Assembly (NCBI RefSeq): GCF_008705135.1
Contig: NZ_CP023694.1
Coordinates: forward strand, 2,046,001 to 2,110,000
Direction: 5' to 3'
Source of the DNA: Streptomyces coeruleorubidus
GTDB taxonomy: Bacteria; Actinomycetota; Actinomycetes; Streptomycetales; Streptomycetaceae
DNA: 64,000 nt
Shown: piece after piece, positions 49,188 through 58,433 of the stretch
Layout of the letters: every line of letters begins with the position of its first letter
How positions within the stretch are numbered: the stretch's first letter is position 1
Position numbers and translations under genes: made by a program
The notes under the pieces: generated by a model
What the model was told of the DNA's origin: nothing
The model's database searches: none
Seen by the model: only the letters and a program-made list of their open reading frames with translations

Positions 49188-49224
49188 CGGGGCCTGTCCG
49201 GCGGCTCAGGCCGGACAGGCCCCG
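49188..49224. terminator. Bidirectional terminator between LPMO and lipase genes
   Basis: CGGGGCCTGTCCGGC and its complement form a perfect 15-bp stem with a 7-nt loop (GGCTCAG), midway between two convergent stops. Confidence 0.8.
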
Positions 49225-49251
49225 AAGTGTTTCCCTGTACGTGTACACGTG

Positions 49252-50124
49252 TCAGTCGAACGCCGACGCGCAGGTCGTGGGCCTGGCCCGCGCCGGGTCG
49301 AGGGCGTTGGCCACCTCGTGGAAGGCGACCCTGTCCAGCAGCCCGACGGCCACGTGCTCGGACAGGTCGGCCGGGCACAGGTCCTGGAGCAGGACGTTGC
49401 GCACGTCCGGCCCGCTCAGGTACTGGCTGCGCCACGGCGTGACCACCTGGTCGTACTTGGTGGCGATGACGGTGTAGCGGACGCCTGGCACGGTGTCGCC
49501 GCCCGCGTTGAGCCGGTCGAGGAAGTCGGAGCCGGCGACCTGGTCGGCGAGGGCGGGAGTGTTCTTCGCCAACAGGTCCCCGGCGCCCGGGAAGTACGGC
49601 AGCAGGTTGGTGAAGCCGTTCAGCGTGGTGCCGTGGTTGCTGGGCGCGATGCCGACCAGGGCGTTCACCTTGGCGGCTCCGCCGAGGAAGCGCAGGTAGT
49701 AGCGGGGCATCATGCCGCCCTGCGAGTGTCCGACGACGTCGGCCTCGGCCGCGCCGGTGGCGGCGAGCACCTTGTCGACGAAGTCCTTGAGCTGCCCGGC
49801 CGACTTCTCGACGGGTCCGAGGCCGTGGAAGAAGGGGACGCCCTCGAGTTGGCCGTAGTCGAGGGAGAAGACGCAGTAGCCGCGGACCTTCAGATAGGGG
49901 GCGAGGCCCAGCCAGTTGTCGACGGAGTTCCCGAGGGTGCCGTGGACGAGGACGACGGGGCGGGGATGGGCGGCGGACGGCTTGCAGGAGTAGTCGTTCC
50001 AGCCGGAGCTCGGGGCACCGGCGGTCCGGGCGGTGGCTTGGGCGGTGGTGGCGGGGGCGGTGACGGCCGCGGCGGTCAGCAGCAGCGCGGCCAGGGGTCT
50101 GAGCACTCGTTTCCAGGGCAGCAT
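49252..50124 (-). CDS. Secreted triacylglycerol lipase (alpha/beta hydrolase)
   Basis: 290 residues, ATG at 50122-50124 with AAGGAG 9 nt upstream. Signal peptide core PLAALLLTAAAVTAPATTAQA. RPVVLVHGTLGN is the oxyanion region, DVVGHSQGGMMPRYYLRF the nucleophile elbow (Ser), TKYDQVVTPWRSQYL the Asp region and LSEHVAVGLLDRVAFHEVANAL the His region. Four Cys likely pair (YSCKP, YCVFS, DLCPA, TTCAS). Typical Streptomyces lipase of this type. A near-perfect CRP-like palindrome lies about 50 bp upstream. Confidence 0.95.
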   Translation of the reverse strand: MLPWKRVLRPLAALLLTAAAVTAPATTAQATARTAGAPSSGWNDYSCKPSAAHPRPVVLVHGTLGNSVDNWLGLAPYLKVRGYCVFSLDYGQLEGVPFFHGLGPVEKSAGQLKDFVDKVLAATGAAEADVVGHSQGGMMPRYYLRFLGGAAKVNALVGIAPSNHGTTLNGFTNLLPYFPGAGDLLAKNTPALADQVAGSDFLDRLNAGGDTVPGVRYTVIATKYDQVVTPWRSQYLSGPDVRNVLLQDLCPADLSEHVAVGLLDRVAFHEVANALDPARARPTTCASAFD

Positions 50125-50171
50125 CGAGTGATCTCCTTGCGGCTCAAGGGAGGTGCGACGGCACGACGCCC

Positions 50172-50187
50172 TGTGATCCGGATCACG
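50172..50187. promoter_or_regulatory. CRP-like site TGTGATCCGGATCACG before the lipase gene
   Basis: The 14-bp core GTGATCCGGATCAC is a perfect palindrome and fits TGTGA-N6-TCACA at 9 of 10 positions. It is centred about 55 bp upstream of the lipase start codon. Confidence 0.6.
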
Positions 50188-50294
50188 GGATGCTGTTCAC
50201 TCGTCAAGTTACGAGCGAGTAGTCCAACTGGGAAGTTACGCGTCAGTAAAAACTTCCAGTGGTAACCGGCAGCGTGGGCCCGCCTGACGCCCCT

Positions 50295-50741
50295 TCACCA
50301 GGCGGGCCGGATGGACCCGTGCGGAGCGATCCGCAGCAACTGCTCCCCGAGCGCCCGCACTTCCCTCTCCCCCAGCGTGTCCCCCCATTCCCGCACGGCT
50401 TCCGCGGCCGCCTCCTCCGCCGCCCGCGTGCACTCCCACCCCCGCACGGTCAGCACGACCAGCCGCGCCCGCGCGTCGTCGGGGTGCGGCCGCCGCTCGG
50501 CGTATCCCTTGCGCACCATCTCGTCCACGAGCTGGCTGGCGGCCTGCTTGGTCACCCCGAGGTGGGCGGCCAGGTCGGTGACCGTCGCGCCGTCCGGGGC
50601 GAGCCGGGCGAAAGCGAAGCCGTGCGCGGGCCGCAGCCCCTCGAAGCCGCGAGCGACCACGCCCTCGTGGATGCGTTGCGTGAGCCCGCCGGCGGCGGCG
50701 AGCAGGGCGGCGGAGAGGGCCATGGCCTCGGAGTTCTGCAC
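50295..50741 (-). CDS. MarR family regulator
   Basis: 148 residues from the GTG at 50739-50741 (ATG at 50723 possible). Winged helix: DGATVTDLAAHLGVTKQAASQLVDEMVRKGYAERRPHPDDARARLVVLTVRG, then an amphipathic dimerisation helix. It is divergent from a cupin gene, and a 36-bp perfect palindrome with four half-site repeats sits between them. Probably represses both genes and responds to a phenolic or oxidative signal (family knowledge; ligand unknown). Confidence 0.9.
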   Translation of the reverse strand: MQNSEAMALSAALLAAAGGLTQRIHEGVVARGFEGLRPAHGFAFARLAPDGATVTDLAAHLGVTKQAASQLVDEMVRKGYAERRPHPDDARARLVVLTVRGWECTRAAEEAAAEAVREWGDTLGEREVRALGEQLLRIAPHGSIRPAW

Positions 50742-50770
50742 GCATGCATTGAAACACCCTTGACGAGGTG

Positions 50771-50806
50771 GTCAAGTAGCTTGACTATGTAGTCAAGCTA
50801 CTTGAC
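50771..50806. promoter_or_regulatory. 36-bp perfect palindrome between MarR and cupin genes
   Basis: Arms of 17 bp (50771-50787 and 50790-50806) around TG. Each arm itself holds a smaller inverted repeat (GTCAAG...CTTGAC), so two MarR dimers could bind side by side. It begins 30 bp upstream of the MarR start and ends 17 bp before the cupin ATG. Confidence 0.85.
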
Positions 50807-50822
50807 TACTTGGGAGGCCCTC

Positions 50823-51197
50823 ATGCCCGTCGTCCGATCGTCCGAAGCCGTCACTCACGAGATCCACGGCGCCCGCTTCGTCTCGTACGCCACACCGCGC
50901 AGCGGGAGCAAGGAGCTGTGCGCCTGGCGCGGCGAGATCCCCGCCGGTCTCAAGGCGCCCGCGCACACGGTCAGCCGGGAGGAGATCTTCCATCTGCTCG
51001 ACGGCGAGCTGCTGATCACCCTCGACGGCCGCACCGAGCGGATCGCGGCGGGCGACACGGTGATCATCAACCCCGGCGCCACCCTGACCGTCGAGAACCC
51101 CACCGACCGGACCGCGTACTCCTGGGTGACCACCTCCGTCGGCCTGGAGGCACGACTCGCCGACGGCACCCGCGTCGTGCCGCCGTGGGCCAACTGA
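50823..51197 (+). CDS. Small cupin-domain protein
   Basis: 124 residues from the ATG at 50823, GGGAGG 5 nt upstream. Cupin motif 1 is degenerate (APAHTVSREEIFHLLDGEL: H and E present) and motif 2 reads INPGATLTVENPTD without the usual histidine, so metal binding may be weak. Often such small cupins bind or isomerise small molecules, or quench stress metabolites. Almost surely induced through the MarR site immediately upstream. Confidence 0.88.
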   Translation: MPVVRSSEAVTHEIHGARFVSYATPRSGSKELCAWRGEIPAGLKAPAHTVSREEIFHLLDGELLITLDGRTERIAAGDTVIINPGATLTVENPTDRTAYSWVTTSVGLEARLADGTRVVPPWAN

Positions 51198-51213
51198 CGT
51201 CACGCAGAAGGAT

Positions 51214-52197
51214 CTACGCCGCCAGTCCCGCTAGTCCCCCGGGCATCACCGCCCGCGGGCCGAACTTCACCCGTGCTCGGTCCGCGACCTCCTCGATGCG
51301 GCGGATCTTCTCGTCCACCGGGTCGAAGGTCAGCTGGTGGGAGGCCTGGTCGGCGGGGTCGAGCCCCTCGGCGCGCAGGGCGATCGCGCGGACCCGGGCG
51401 CGTTGCAGGCCGAGTGCCTCGTACATGCCGTACGCGGCCCTGGTCAGGTCCGGCGAGTGCGCGGTCGGCTCGGTCAGCGTGCGGCTGCGGGTAGTCGCCG
51501 AGCGGTCGGCGTAGCGCACGGTGAGGGTGAGCGTGCGGCAGACCTTCTCCAGGGCGCGCAACCGGGCGCCGATATCCTCGGCGGCCGACAGCAGGGCGCG
51601 GCGGTGGCGGTCCGGGTCCAGTTCGTCGCGGTCGAAGGGGCGTTCCGTGGCGAGGGAGCGGGAGACGGCGTTCGGTACGACCCGGCCGCGGTCGACGCCG
51701 TTCGCCTTCTCGTGCAGTTCTCGGCCGGCCTTCGCGCCGATCAGCCGCTGGAGCGTGGACAGCGGCGCGGCGGCGACCCGGCCGAGGGTGTCGAGGCCGT
51801 AGTCGCCCAGCGTACGGGCGGTCGCGGCGCCCACGCCGGGCAGCGCGGCGACGGGCTTGTCCGCGAGGAACTCCGCGATGGCCTCCTGCCCCTCGGGCAC
51901 CGCACACGTCACCCCGGGCACGGCGTCGCGCAGCGCCACGCGGGCCAGCATCGGCCCGGGCCCGGCACCGATCACGCAGTCGACCCCGTACAGCGCGAGC
52001 GACCGCACCCGGATCACCGAGGCCAGTTCGACGGCGCCCCGCCCGAAGTACCGCTCGGCACCCCGCAGATCGGCCAGTGCCCCGTCCGGTGGCAGGGCCT
52101 GGACGACGGGGGTGAACTCCTCGAGCATCCCGAGCAGTCGGGGCAGGTCGGCCTCGCGCGTCGGAGGCAGCTGGAAACGTACGCAGAGGATGGTCAT
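51214..52197 (-). CDS. ImuB-like Y-family DNA polymerase, probably inactive
   Basis: 327 residues from the ATG at 52195-52197, overlapping the DnaE2 stop (ATGA). Y-family fold: helix-hairpin-helix VAALPGVGAATARTLGDYGLDTLGRVAAAP and little-finger RALEKVCRTLTLTVRYADRS. The N-terminus (TILCVRFQLP) lacks the first catalytic Asp of active Pol IV (VDMD), as in ImuB proteins that act only as adaptors. A QLTF near SHQLTFDP could bind the sliding clamp. Shorter than mycobacterial ImuB. No ImuA gene is adjacent. Confidence 0.85.
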   Translation of the reverse strand: MTILCVRFQLPPTREADLPRLLGMLEEFTPVVQALPPDGALADLRGAERYFGRGAVELASVIRVRSLALYGVDCVIGAGPGPMLARVALRDAVPGVTCAVPEGQEAIAEFLADKPVAALPGVGAATARTLGDYGLDTLGRVAAAPLSTLQRLIGAKAGRELHEKANGVDRGRVVPNAVSRSLATERPFDRDELDPDRHRRALLSAAEDIGARLRALEKVCRTLTLTVRYADRSATTRSRTLTEPTAHSPDLTRAAYGMYEALGLQRARVRAIALRAEGLDPADQASHQLTFDPVDEKIRRIEEVADRARVKFGPRAVMPGGLAGLAA

Positions 52198-55100
52198 CCC
52201 GCACTCCCCGGACTCTGGTGCCACAACTTTCTTCCCACCGCGGACCCTTCGCCCGCGGGACGCAGATCGGCCCAGGGGTGCATCTCGTACCCCGTGGACA
52301 TGCGGACCTTCCGCTGCTCCATCGGATCCTGGGCCGCCGAACCCGTGGGTGCGGGCGCCCCCTCCGAACCGGCGAGCCGCCGGCGCGCGGCCCCCTCACC
52401 GTCCTCGCCGGGGCCGCCGGAATCACCGGCGCCGGCCAGCCGGGCCGCGACTCCCTCCAGCCCCTCCTCCCGGCGCACCTCCAGCAGCTCCGCGAGGTTC
52501 CAGGCGGCTGCGCCCACGACGCTGAGGCTGCGCGGGCCGCGCCGCTGCACCACCCCGCGCACCAGCAGCAGCCAGGAGTGGAAGACGGTGTGGGCGCAGG
52601 CGTCGTGGGAGTCGTCGAAGAAGGCGAGGTCGACCAGGCCCGTGCCGTCGTCCAGGGTGCTGAAGATGACCCGCTTGCCGGACCGGATCGGCGGCGTCTG
52701 GGTGGCCGCCTTGGCGCCCGCGACCAGCACCGTCTCCCCGTGCCGGGCCTCGCGCAGCCGCCGCGCCGACACCACGCCCAACTCGTCGAGGAACGCCCGG
52801 TGATCGTCCATCAGATTGCGCGAGGCGTCCATGGACAGCACGCCCAGCTCGGCGCTGAGCCGCTCCGAGGAGGTGAGGTCGGGCAGTCCGGCCGGGGCGG
52901 TCTTCCGCCCGCCGGCCAGTGGGAGCTGGCCACCGCCCGCGCCCCGCGCGCCCCGGTGCAGCTCGGTCAGATGCAGTTGCAGATCACGGCGGTTGGCGCC
53001 GAACGCGTCCAGCGCTCCCACCTGCGCGAGCCGCTGGGCCAGCGGACGGCTGGGCCGGCCCCGCTCCCAGAAGTCGACCAGCGAGGCGTACGGCTGCCCT
53101 TCGGCGATCCGCGCCGCCTCGGCCTCACTGATGCCGTGCACATCGGAGAGCGCCAGCCGCAGACCCCATTTACCGGACACCAGTTCGATACGGTGTGCGA
53201 CGCCCGACGTGTTCACATCCAACGGCAGCACCGGAACCCCGCGCCGCCGCGCGTCCGCCAGCAGCAGCCGCTTCGGATACATGCCGGGGTCGTGCGTGAG
53301 CAACCCCGCGTAGAAGGCGGCCGGGTGATGCGCTTTCAGCCACGCCGACTGGTAGGTCGGTACGGCGAAGGCGACCGCGTGGGCCTTGCAGAAGCCGTAC
53401 GACCCGAAGGCCTCGATGATCTCCCACGTCCGCTGAATCGTTTCCGCGTCATACCCGTTCGCCGCCGCGTGCTGCGCGAACCACACCTTGATCCGCTCCT
53501 GCGACTCCGGATCCGACAGCCCGCGCCGCACCCGGTCCGCCTCACCGCGCCCGCAGCCGGTCATGATGTCGACGATGTCGATGATCTGCTCGTGGAAGAC
53601 GACGACCCCGTACGTCTCCTTCAGCGGCTCCTCAAGATCCGGGTGCGGATAGCGGATCGGCGCCCGCCCGTGCCGCGCCTCGATGAACGGCCGCACCATG
53701 TCGGCGGCGACCGGCCCGGGCCGGAACAGCGAGATGTCGACGACCAGGTCGTGGAAGCCGGCCGGCTGGAGCCGCCCGACCAGGTCCCGCTGCCCCGGCG
53801 ACTCGATCTGGAAGCAGCCGAGCGTCTCGGTGGACCGGACCAGCCGGTACGTCTCCGGATCCCCCGGCGGCAGGGCGTCCAGATCGACCCTGACGCCCGA
53901 CACCCGCTCCACTTCCGCCACGGCGTGCGCCATCGCCGACTGCATCCGCACCCCCAGCACGTCCAGCTTGAGCAGCCCGAGGTCCTCGACGTCGTCCTTG
54001 TCGAACTGCGACATCGGAAAGCCCTCGCCGCTGGTCGGCATGACCGGCGTACGGGCCAGCAGGGAAGCGTCGGACAGCAGCACCCCGCACGGATGCATGG
54101 CCACTCCGCGCGGCAGCGCGTCCAGCGCCTCGACCAGCTCCCACAGCCTCCCGTACCTCTCCTTCTCCCCCGCCAGCGCCCGCAGCTCGGGCAGCTCCTC
54201 CAGCGCGGCGCGGGCGTCCCGCGCCCGGATATGGGGAAAGGACTTGGCCACACGGTCGATCTCGGCCGGATCCATCGACAGGGCGGCCCCCACATCACGG
54301 ATCGCGTGCCGCACGCGATACGTCTCCGGCATCGCGACCGTCGCGACCCGCTCGGTGCCGAACCGGCTGATGATCGCGCGGTAGACCTCCAGCCGGCGCG
54401 CGGACTCCACGTCGATGTCGATGTCGGGCAGCACGACCCGCTCCTTCGACAGGAACCGCTCCATCAGCAGCCGGTGCTCGATGGGATCGGCGTGCGCGAT
54501 CCCGAGCAGATGGTTGACGAGCGACCCCGCACCGGACCCCCGGGCGGCGACCCGGATGCCCATCTCCCGTACGTCGTCGACCACTTGGGCAACGGTCAGA
54601 AAATAAGAAGCAAAGCCGTGGTGAGCGATGATGTCCAGCTCGTGGTGCATCCGCTCCCAGTACTCCCGCCGCCGGTCGTACCCGCGCAGCACCATCCCCG
54701 CCGCCGCCCGCGAGGCCAGCGTCCGCTGGGCGGTACGGCGGTCGGCGCCGACCAGATGCGGCTCGGGGAAGTGGACGGTACCGATCCCGAGGTCGTCCTC
54801 GGGATCGACCAGGCACTCGACGGCCGTGGCCTCGGTCTGCTCCATCAGCCGATGAGCGGTGTCACGCCGGAACCCCGCGGCCTCCACGATCCGCTCGGCG
54901 GCATGCAGCATGGCCCCCGCGCCCTTGAGCCAGGCCTCGCCGGAGTCCAGCTCCTTGGTCGGGTCGACGGGCACCAACCGGCGCGCGGCGTCCAGCACGT
55001 CGGCGACCGGCCCCAGCCCCGGGTCGGCGTACCGTACGGCGTTGCTGAGCACGGGGCGGATCCGCTGCTCGGCGGCGAACCCGACGGTCCGGGCGGCCAG

Positions 55101-55691
55101 CCGCAGGGAGCCGGGACCCGTGCCTTTCCGGCCATGCCAGACGGCCTCCAGCCGCAGGGCGTCGCCGTAGACCTCCCGCCAGGGCACGAGCAGCCGCGCC
55201 GCACGGTCGGGACGCCCGGCGGCCAGGGCACGCCCCACATCCGAGTCGGGCCCGAGCAGCACGGTCACACCCTCGGCGTGATTGCGCTCCCAGGGCAGCA
55301 GGGGCGCCCCTTCCCCCTCATGCACCGCGGAGACGAGCCGGCACAGCCCGGCCCACCCACGGGCACCGTCCCGGGCGAGAAAGGTCACGCGGGGAGCCGA
55401 CTCGTCGACGAAGGCGCCACCGCGCACGGGAGTCCGGCGCCGCCCCCGCCCGGCCCCGGGCTCGGGGGGCTCCGCTCCCGCCACCGCCAGATCCGCCCCG
55501 AACACCGGACGGACCCCCGCCTTCGCACAGGCCTTGGCGAACCGGACGGCACCGGCGAGCGTGTCGCGATCGGTGAGAGCCAGGGCGTCCATGCCCCGCT
55601 CGGAGGCACGCTCGGCCAGCCGCTCCGGGTGCGAGGCTCCATACCGCAACGAGAATCCGGAGACGGTGTGCAGATGCGTGAACCCCGGCAC
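52194..55691 (-). CDS. dnaE2: Error-prone DNA polymerase DnaE2 (ImuC)
   Basis: 1165 residues from the GTG at 55689-55691 (GGAGGT 4 nt upstream); the ATG at 55731-55733 would add 14 residues but lies inside an SOS box. PHP domain from FTHLHTVSGFSLRYGA; C-family palm with DIDIDVESARR (paired catalytic Asp) and PDIDIDVE region near 410; helix-hairpin-helix and OB-fold C-terminus (LVDLAFFDDSHDACAHTVFHSWLLLVRG). This second, error-prone DnaE carries out damage-induced translesion synthesis. Translationally coupled to the ImuB-like gene. Tail is Gly/Ala/Glu-rich and disordered. Confidence 0.94.
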   Translation of the reverse strand: MPGFTHLHTVSGFSLRYGASHPERLAERASERGMDALALTDRDTLAGAVRFAKACAKAGVRPVFGADLAVAGAEPPEPGAGRGRRRTPVRGGAFVDESAPRVTFLARDGARGWAGLCRLVSAVHEGEGAPLLPWERNHAEGVTVLLGPDSDVGRALAAGRPDRAARLLVPWREVYGDALRLEAVWHGRKGTGPGSLRLAARTVGFAAEQRIRPVLSNAVRYADPGLGPVADVLDAARRLVPVDPTKELDSGEAWLKGAGAMLHAAERIVEAAGFRRDTAHRLMEQTEATAVECLVDPEDDLGIGTVHFPEPHLVGADRRTAQRTLASRAAAGMVLRGYDRRREYWERMHHELDIIAHHGFASYFLTVAQVVDDVREMGIRVAARGSGAGSLVNHLLGIAHADPIEHRLLMERFLSKERVVLPDIDIDVESARRLEVYRAIISRFGTERVATVAMPETYRVRHAIRDVGAALSMDPAEIDRVAKSFPHIRARDARAALEELPELRALAGEKERYGRLWELVEALDALPRGVAMHPCGVLLSDASLLARTPVMPTSGEGFPMSQFDKDDVEDLGLLKLDVLGVRMQSAMAHAVAEVERVSGVRVDLDALPPGDPETYRLVRSTETLGCFQIESPGQRDLVGRLQPAGFHDLVVDISLFRPGPVAADMVRPFIEARHGRAPIRYPHPDLEEPLKETYGVVVFHEQIIDIVDIMTGCGRGEADRVRRGLSDPESQERIKVWFAQHAAANGYDAETIQRTWEIIEAFGSYGFCKAHAVAFAVPTYQSAWLKAHHPAAFYAGLLTHDPGMYPKRLLLADARRRGVPVLPLDVNTSGVAHRIELVSGKWGLRLALSDVHGISEAEAARIAEGQPYASLVDFWERGRPSRPLAQRLAQVGALDAFGANRRDLQLHLTELHRGARGAGGGQLPLAGGRKTAPAGLPDLTSSERLSAELGVLSMDASRNLMDDHRAFLDELGVVSARRLREARHGETVLVAGAKAATQTPPIRSGKRVIFSTLDDGTGLVDLAFFDDSHDACAHTVFHSWLLLVRGVVQRRGPRSLSVVGAAAWNLAELLEVRREEGLEGVAARLAGAGDSGGPGEDGEGAARRRLAGSEGAPAPTGSAAQDPMEQRKVRMSTGYEMHPWADLRPAGEGSAVGRKLWHQSPGSAG

Positions 55692-55727
55692 ACGCACCTC
55701 CCGCACTCGTGAACCACACCGGCTCTC

Positions 55728-55739
55728 GAACATCTGTTC
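55728..55739. promoter_or_regulatory. LexA (SOS) box GAACATCTGTTC at the dnaE2 start
   Basis: A perfect GAAC-N4-GTTC palindrome matching the actinobacterial SOS box. It is 37 bp upstream of the preferred GTG and overlaps the alternative ATG. Confidence 0.85.
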
Positions 55740-55845
55740 CCAGCTACCTCACCCCCACCATAGACCAATTCTCGAATGCATGTGCGACATCCGTTCGGCC
55801 CCGCCCCACCTGCGGAAACACCGGAACGCCCCCGACCGTGGAGGC

Positions 55846-56850
55846 ATGCCGCACCGCTCGTTCCGCGACGAGGTGAGAGACGCCGTCACCCCGCGGGCCA
55901 CCCTGCTCATCGTCGGCGTGATCGCACTCCAGCTCCTGTTCATCGCCTCCTACGTGGGAGCGCTGCACGACCCGAAGCCGAAGGACGTGCCCTTCGCGGT
56001 GGTCGCCCCCGGAGCCGCGTCCGATCAGGCGGTGACCCGACTGGACCGCCTGCCCGGCTCTCCCCTGGACCCCCGCGCACTGCCCGACGAGTCCACGGCC
56101 CGGAGCGAGATCACGAACCGGGACATCGACGGCGCCCTGATCATCGACCCCACCGGCACCGACACCCTCCTGGTCGCCTCCGGCGGCGGCAGGGTCCTCT
56201 CCACCACCCTGACCACCCTCGTCACCACCCTGGAGAGATCGGACAAACGCACGTTACGGACGGTCGACGTCATCCCGTCGGCCGCCCACGACCCCAACGG
56301 GCTCTCGTCCTTCTACCTGGTGGTCGGCTGGTGCGTGGGCGGCTACCTGGGCGCCGCGGCCCTGGCCATCAGCGCGGGAGCCAAGCCGTCGAACCCCCAG
56401 CGCGCCGCGATCCGCCTGGCGGTCATGGCCCTGGTCGCGATCCTCGGCGGCCTCGGCGGAGCCCTCATCGCCGGCCCGGTCCTCGACGCCCTCCCCGGCA
56501 GCACAGCAGCCCTCTGGGGCCTGGGCACCTTGATCATTTTCGCCGTGGGCGCGGCCACCCTGGCCCTCCAGGGCGTCTTCGGCACGATCGGCATCGGCCT
56601 GGTCATCCTGCTGGTGGTGATCCTGGGCAACCCCAGCGCGGGCGGCGCCCTGCCCCCACCCCTCCTCCCACCCTTCTGGAAGGCCATCGGCCCGGCCCTG
56701 CCCCCGGGCGCCGGCACCTGGTCGACGCGCTCGATCGCCTACTTCGAGAACAACGCCCTGACCACTCCCATCCTGGTACTGGCGGCATGGGCAGTGGTGG
56801 GAGCGGCGATCACGGTGGCGGCATCCGCGACCCACCGCAAGGCGCAGTAG
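55846..56850 (+). CDS. ABC-2-like membrane protein (DUF3533/YhgE-Pip type)
   Basis: 334 residues from the ATG at 55846 (MPHRSFRDEVRDAVTPR). One helix near 22-40 (ATLLIVGVIALQLLFIASYVGAL), an outer loop to about 160 with DGALIIDPTGTDTLLVASGGG, then five more helices and a C-terminal segment ending near AASATHRKAQ. The topology is that of permease-like YhgE/Pip proteins, without an adjacent ATPase. Upstream GTGGAGG is close to the ATG, so the start is not certain. Role unknown. Confidence 0.78.
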   Translation: MPHRSFRDEVRDAVTPRATLLIVGVIALQLLFIASYVGALHDPKPKDVPFAVVAPGAASDQAVTRLDRLPGSPLDPRALPDESTARSEITNRDIDGALIIDPTGTDTLLVASGGGRVLSTTLTTLVTTLERSDKRTLRTVDVIPSAAHDPNGLSSFYLVVGWCVGGYLGAAALAISAGAKPSNPQRAAIRLAVMALVAILGGLGGALIAGPVLDALPGSTAALWGLGTLIIFAVGAATLALQGVFGTIGIGLVILLVVILGNPSAGGALPPPLLPPFWKAIGPALPPGAGTWSTRSIAYFENNALTTPILVLAAWAVVGAAITVAASATHRKAQ

Positions 56851-56940
56851 CCCCGCGAAGGCGCTACGCGAACCCCCACCACACCGGCCCAGGCCACCGC
56901 AGGCACCCCGCCCGACCACCGGAGGCCGGCGGCAAACGCA

Positions 56941-56972
56941 AAGTCCCGCCCCTCACACAAGGGGCGGGACTT
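56941..56972. terminator. Bidirectional terminator between membrane protein and protease genes
   Basis: AAGTCCCGCCCCT and its complement, 13-bp perfect stem with a CACACA loop, between convergent stops (56850 and 56993). Confidence 0.8.
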
Positions 56973-56992
56973 CACAAACCCAGAACCAGAGC

Positions 56993-58075
56993 TCAGCCGA
57001 TCTCGGTCCCGGTAGCCGACAGCGCCTCCGTCACAGGCTGGAAGAACGTCTCCCCACCGGACGTGCAGTCACCACTGCCACCGGACGTCAGCCCGATCGC
57101 GTTGCTCCCCGAGAAGAGCGAGCCACCACTGTCACCGGGCTCCGCGCACACGTCGGTCTGGACCAGACCGTTCACGATGTCGCCGTTGCCGTAGTTCACG
57201 GTGGCGTCCAGCCCCGTGACCTTCCCGTCGTGCACCTGGGTGGTCGAGCCGCTCCGCGTGACCTCCATGCCGACCGTCGCCTCGGCGGCGCCCGTGATCT
57301 TCTGCGTCGAGCCGTTGTAGAGGTTCACCTCACTCGGGTGAGCCACCTCCGCGGTGTACTTGACCAGCCCGTAGTCGTCACCCGGGAAGCTGGAGTCCGC
57401 GTTGGTGCCGATCTCCTTGCCGCTGGAGTCCGACCACGTCGAGATGCCCTCGGTGCAGTGCCCGGCGGTCAGGAAGAACGGCTCGCCGCCCTTGACGACG
57501 TTGAAGCCGAGCGAGCAGCGGCCGCTGCCGCCGGTGATCGCGTCACCACCGGCGATGAAGGGCTTGTACTCGCCCTTCGTCCGCTTGAGTTCGGCCTTCG
57601 CACCGAGCCCGTCGACGACCTTCGTGAGCTTCGCCCACTCGGCCTTGGACACCGTGCGGTCGGCGGTGACGACGACCTTGTTGGTCGTCGGGTCGGTCAC
57701 CCAGGAGGTGCCCGGAATCGTCGCGTCCTGCTTCAGCGTGCCGCGGGCGCTCTTGAGTTCGGCGAGAGAGTTCGCCACGACTCTCGCCTTGGCTCCGGCC
57801 TTCTCGACGGCTTCGGCCGCGGCCTCGTCGAGCACGTTCACCACGAGCTTCTTGCTCTTCGTGTCGTAGTACGTGCCCGCCGCGTCGGCGCCGAGGTCCT
57901 CGGCCAGCGTCGAGGCGAGCTTTCCGGCCGCCGTGACCGACAGGGTCCGGGGTGCGGAGGCCTCCGGGGTCTCGCTCGCGTTCGCAGTCTGGAAGGTGAC
58001 TCCCGCGGCGACCAGTGCGGCGATACCGCCACCTGCCACGGCTGCACGCCGCTTGGGTATGCGTCGGTGCTTCAA
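56993..58075 (-). CDS. Secreted trypsin-like serine protease (S1E, streptogrisin-like) with long prodomain
   Basis: 360 residues from the TTG at 58073-58075, set by AGGAGG 7 nt upstream. Signal peptide [23 protein letters not shown]; alpha-lytic-type prodomain to about 175; mature protease from about [18 protein letters not shown]. Catalytic His in [10 protein letters not shown], Asp in [10 protein letters not shown], Ser in [14 protein letters not shown]; two disulphides (C-x~20-C around His; C...CTSGG). The prodomain folds and inhibits the enzyme. A perfect 20-bp palindrome lies upstream (58231-58250). Confidence 0.96.
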   Translation of the reverse strand: MKHRRIPKRRAAVAGGGIAALVAAGVTFQTANASETPEASAPRTLSVTAAGKLASTLAEDLGADAAGTYYDTKSKKLVVNVLDEAAAEAVEKAGAKARVVANSLAELKSARGTLKQDATIPGTSWVTDPTTNKVVVTADRTVSKAEWAKLTKVVDGLGAKAELKRTKGEYKPFIAGGDAITGGSGRCSLGFNVVKGGEPFFLTAGHCTEGISTWSDSSGKEIGTNADSSFPGDDYGLVKYTAEVAHPSEVNLYNGSTQKITGAAEATVGMEVTRSGSTTQVHDGKVTGLDATVNYGNGDIVNGLVQTDVCAEPGDSGGSLFSGSNAIGLTSGGSGDCTSGGETFFQPVTEALSATGTEIG

Positions 58076-58230
58076 CTCGCGTCCTCCTGTGGGGGGTCGG
58101 CCCGAGAGGTTGTGGGGACCTCGCGAACCGGAAGGCTTTGTTGACGAGCGCCCACTATTCCGAGGACAACGGGGAGCACACAAGGTCGAGTTCAGGACGC
58201 GCGTAGATTACGGAACACACGCCCCCTCAT

Positions 58231-58250
58231 TTTGACCGTCCACGGTCAAA
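58231..58250. promoter_or_regulatory. Palindrome TTTGACCGT-CC-ACGGTCAAA upstream of the TTG-start protease
   Basis: Perfect 9-bp arms in the 421-bp gap between the two protease genes, about 165 bp before the start codon. No regulator gene is near. Apart from this and the terminator at 58434-58458, I see nothing in 58076-58496. Confidence 0.55.
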
Positions 58251-58433
58251 TCGGACCAACTCACACCCGCTTCACGCGCGTTCACACTGCAAACACTACG
58301 CGTGAGTAACGTGTGCCCACTCTGTGAGGTCTGGCAGTGGCTGAAAATCGCCCGTCTGGCCAGCCTGCGGCAACCCCACTCAAAGCCCCCGCACCCCATC
58401 AACTCACGTGATACCGCCTAAAAAAGGGGAAAC

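Noticed and set aside
52218..55712. A 1164-codon plus-strand open frame opposite dnaE2.
   Set aside because: It mirrors the real gene; its product is Arg/Gln/Pro-rich without domains, and dnaE2 has clear polymerase motifs and an SOS box.
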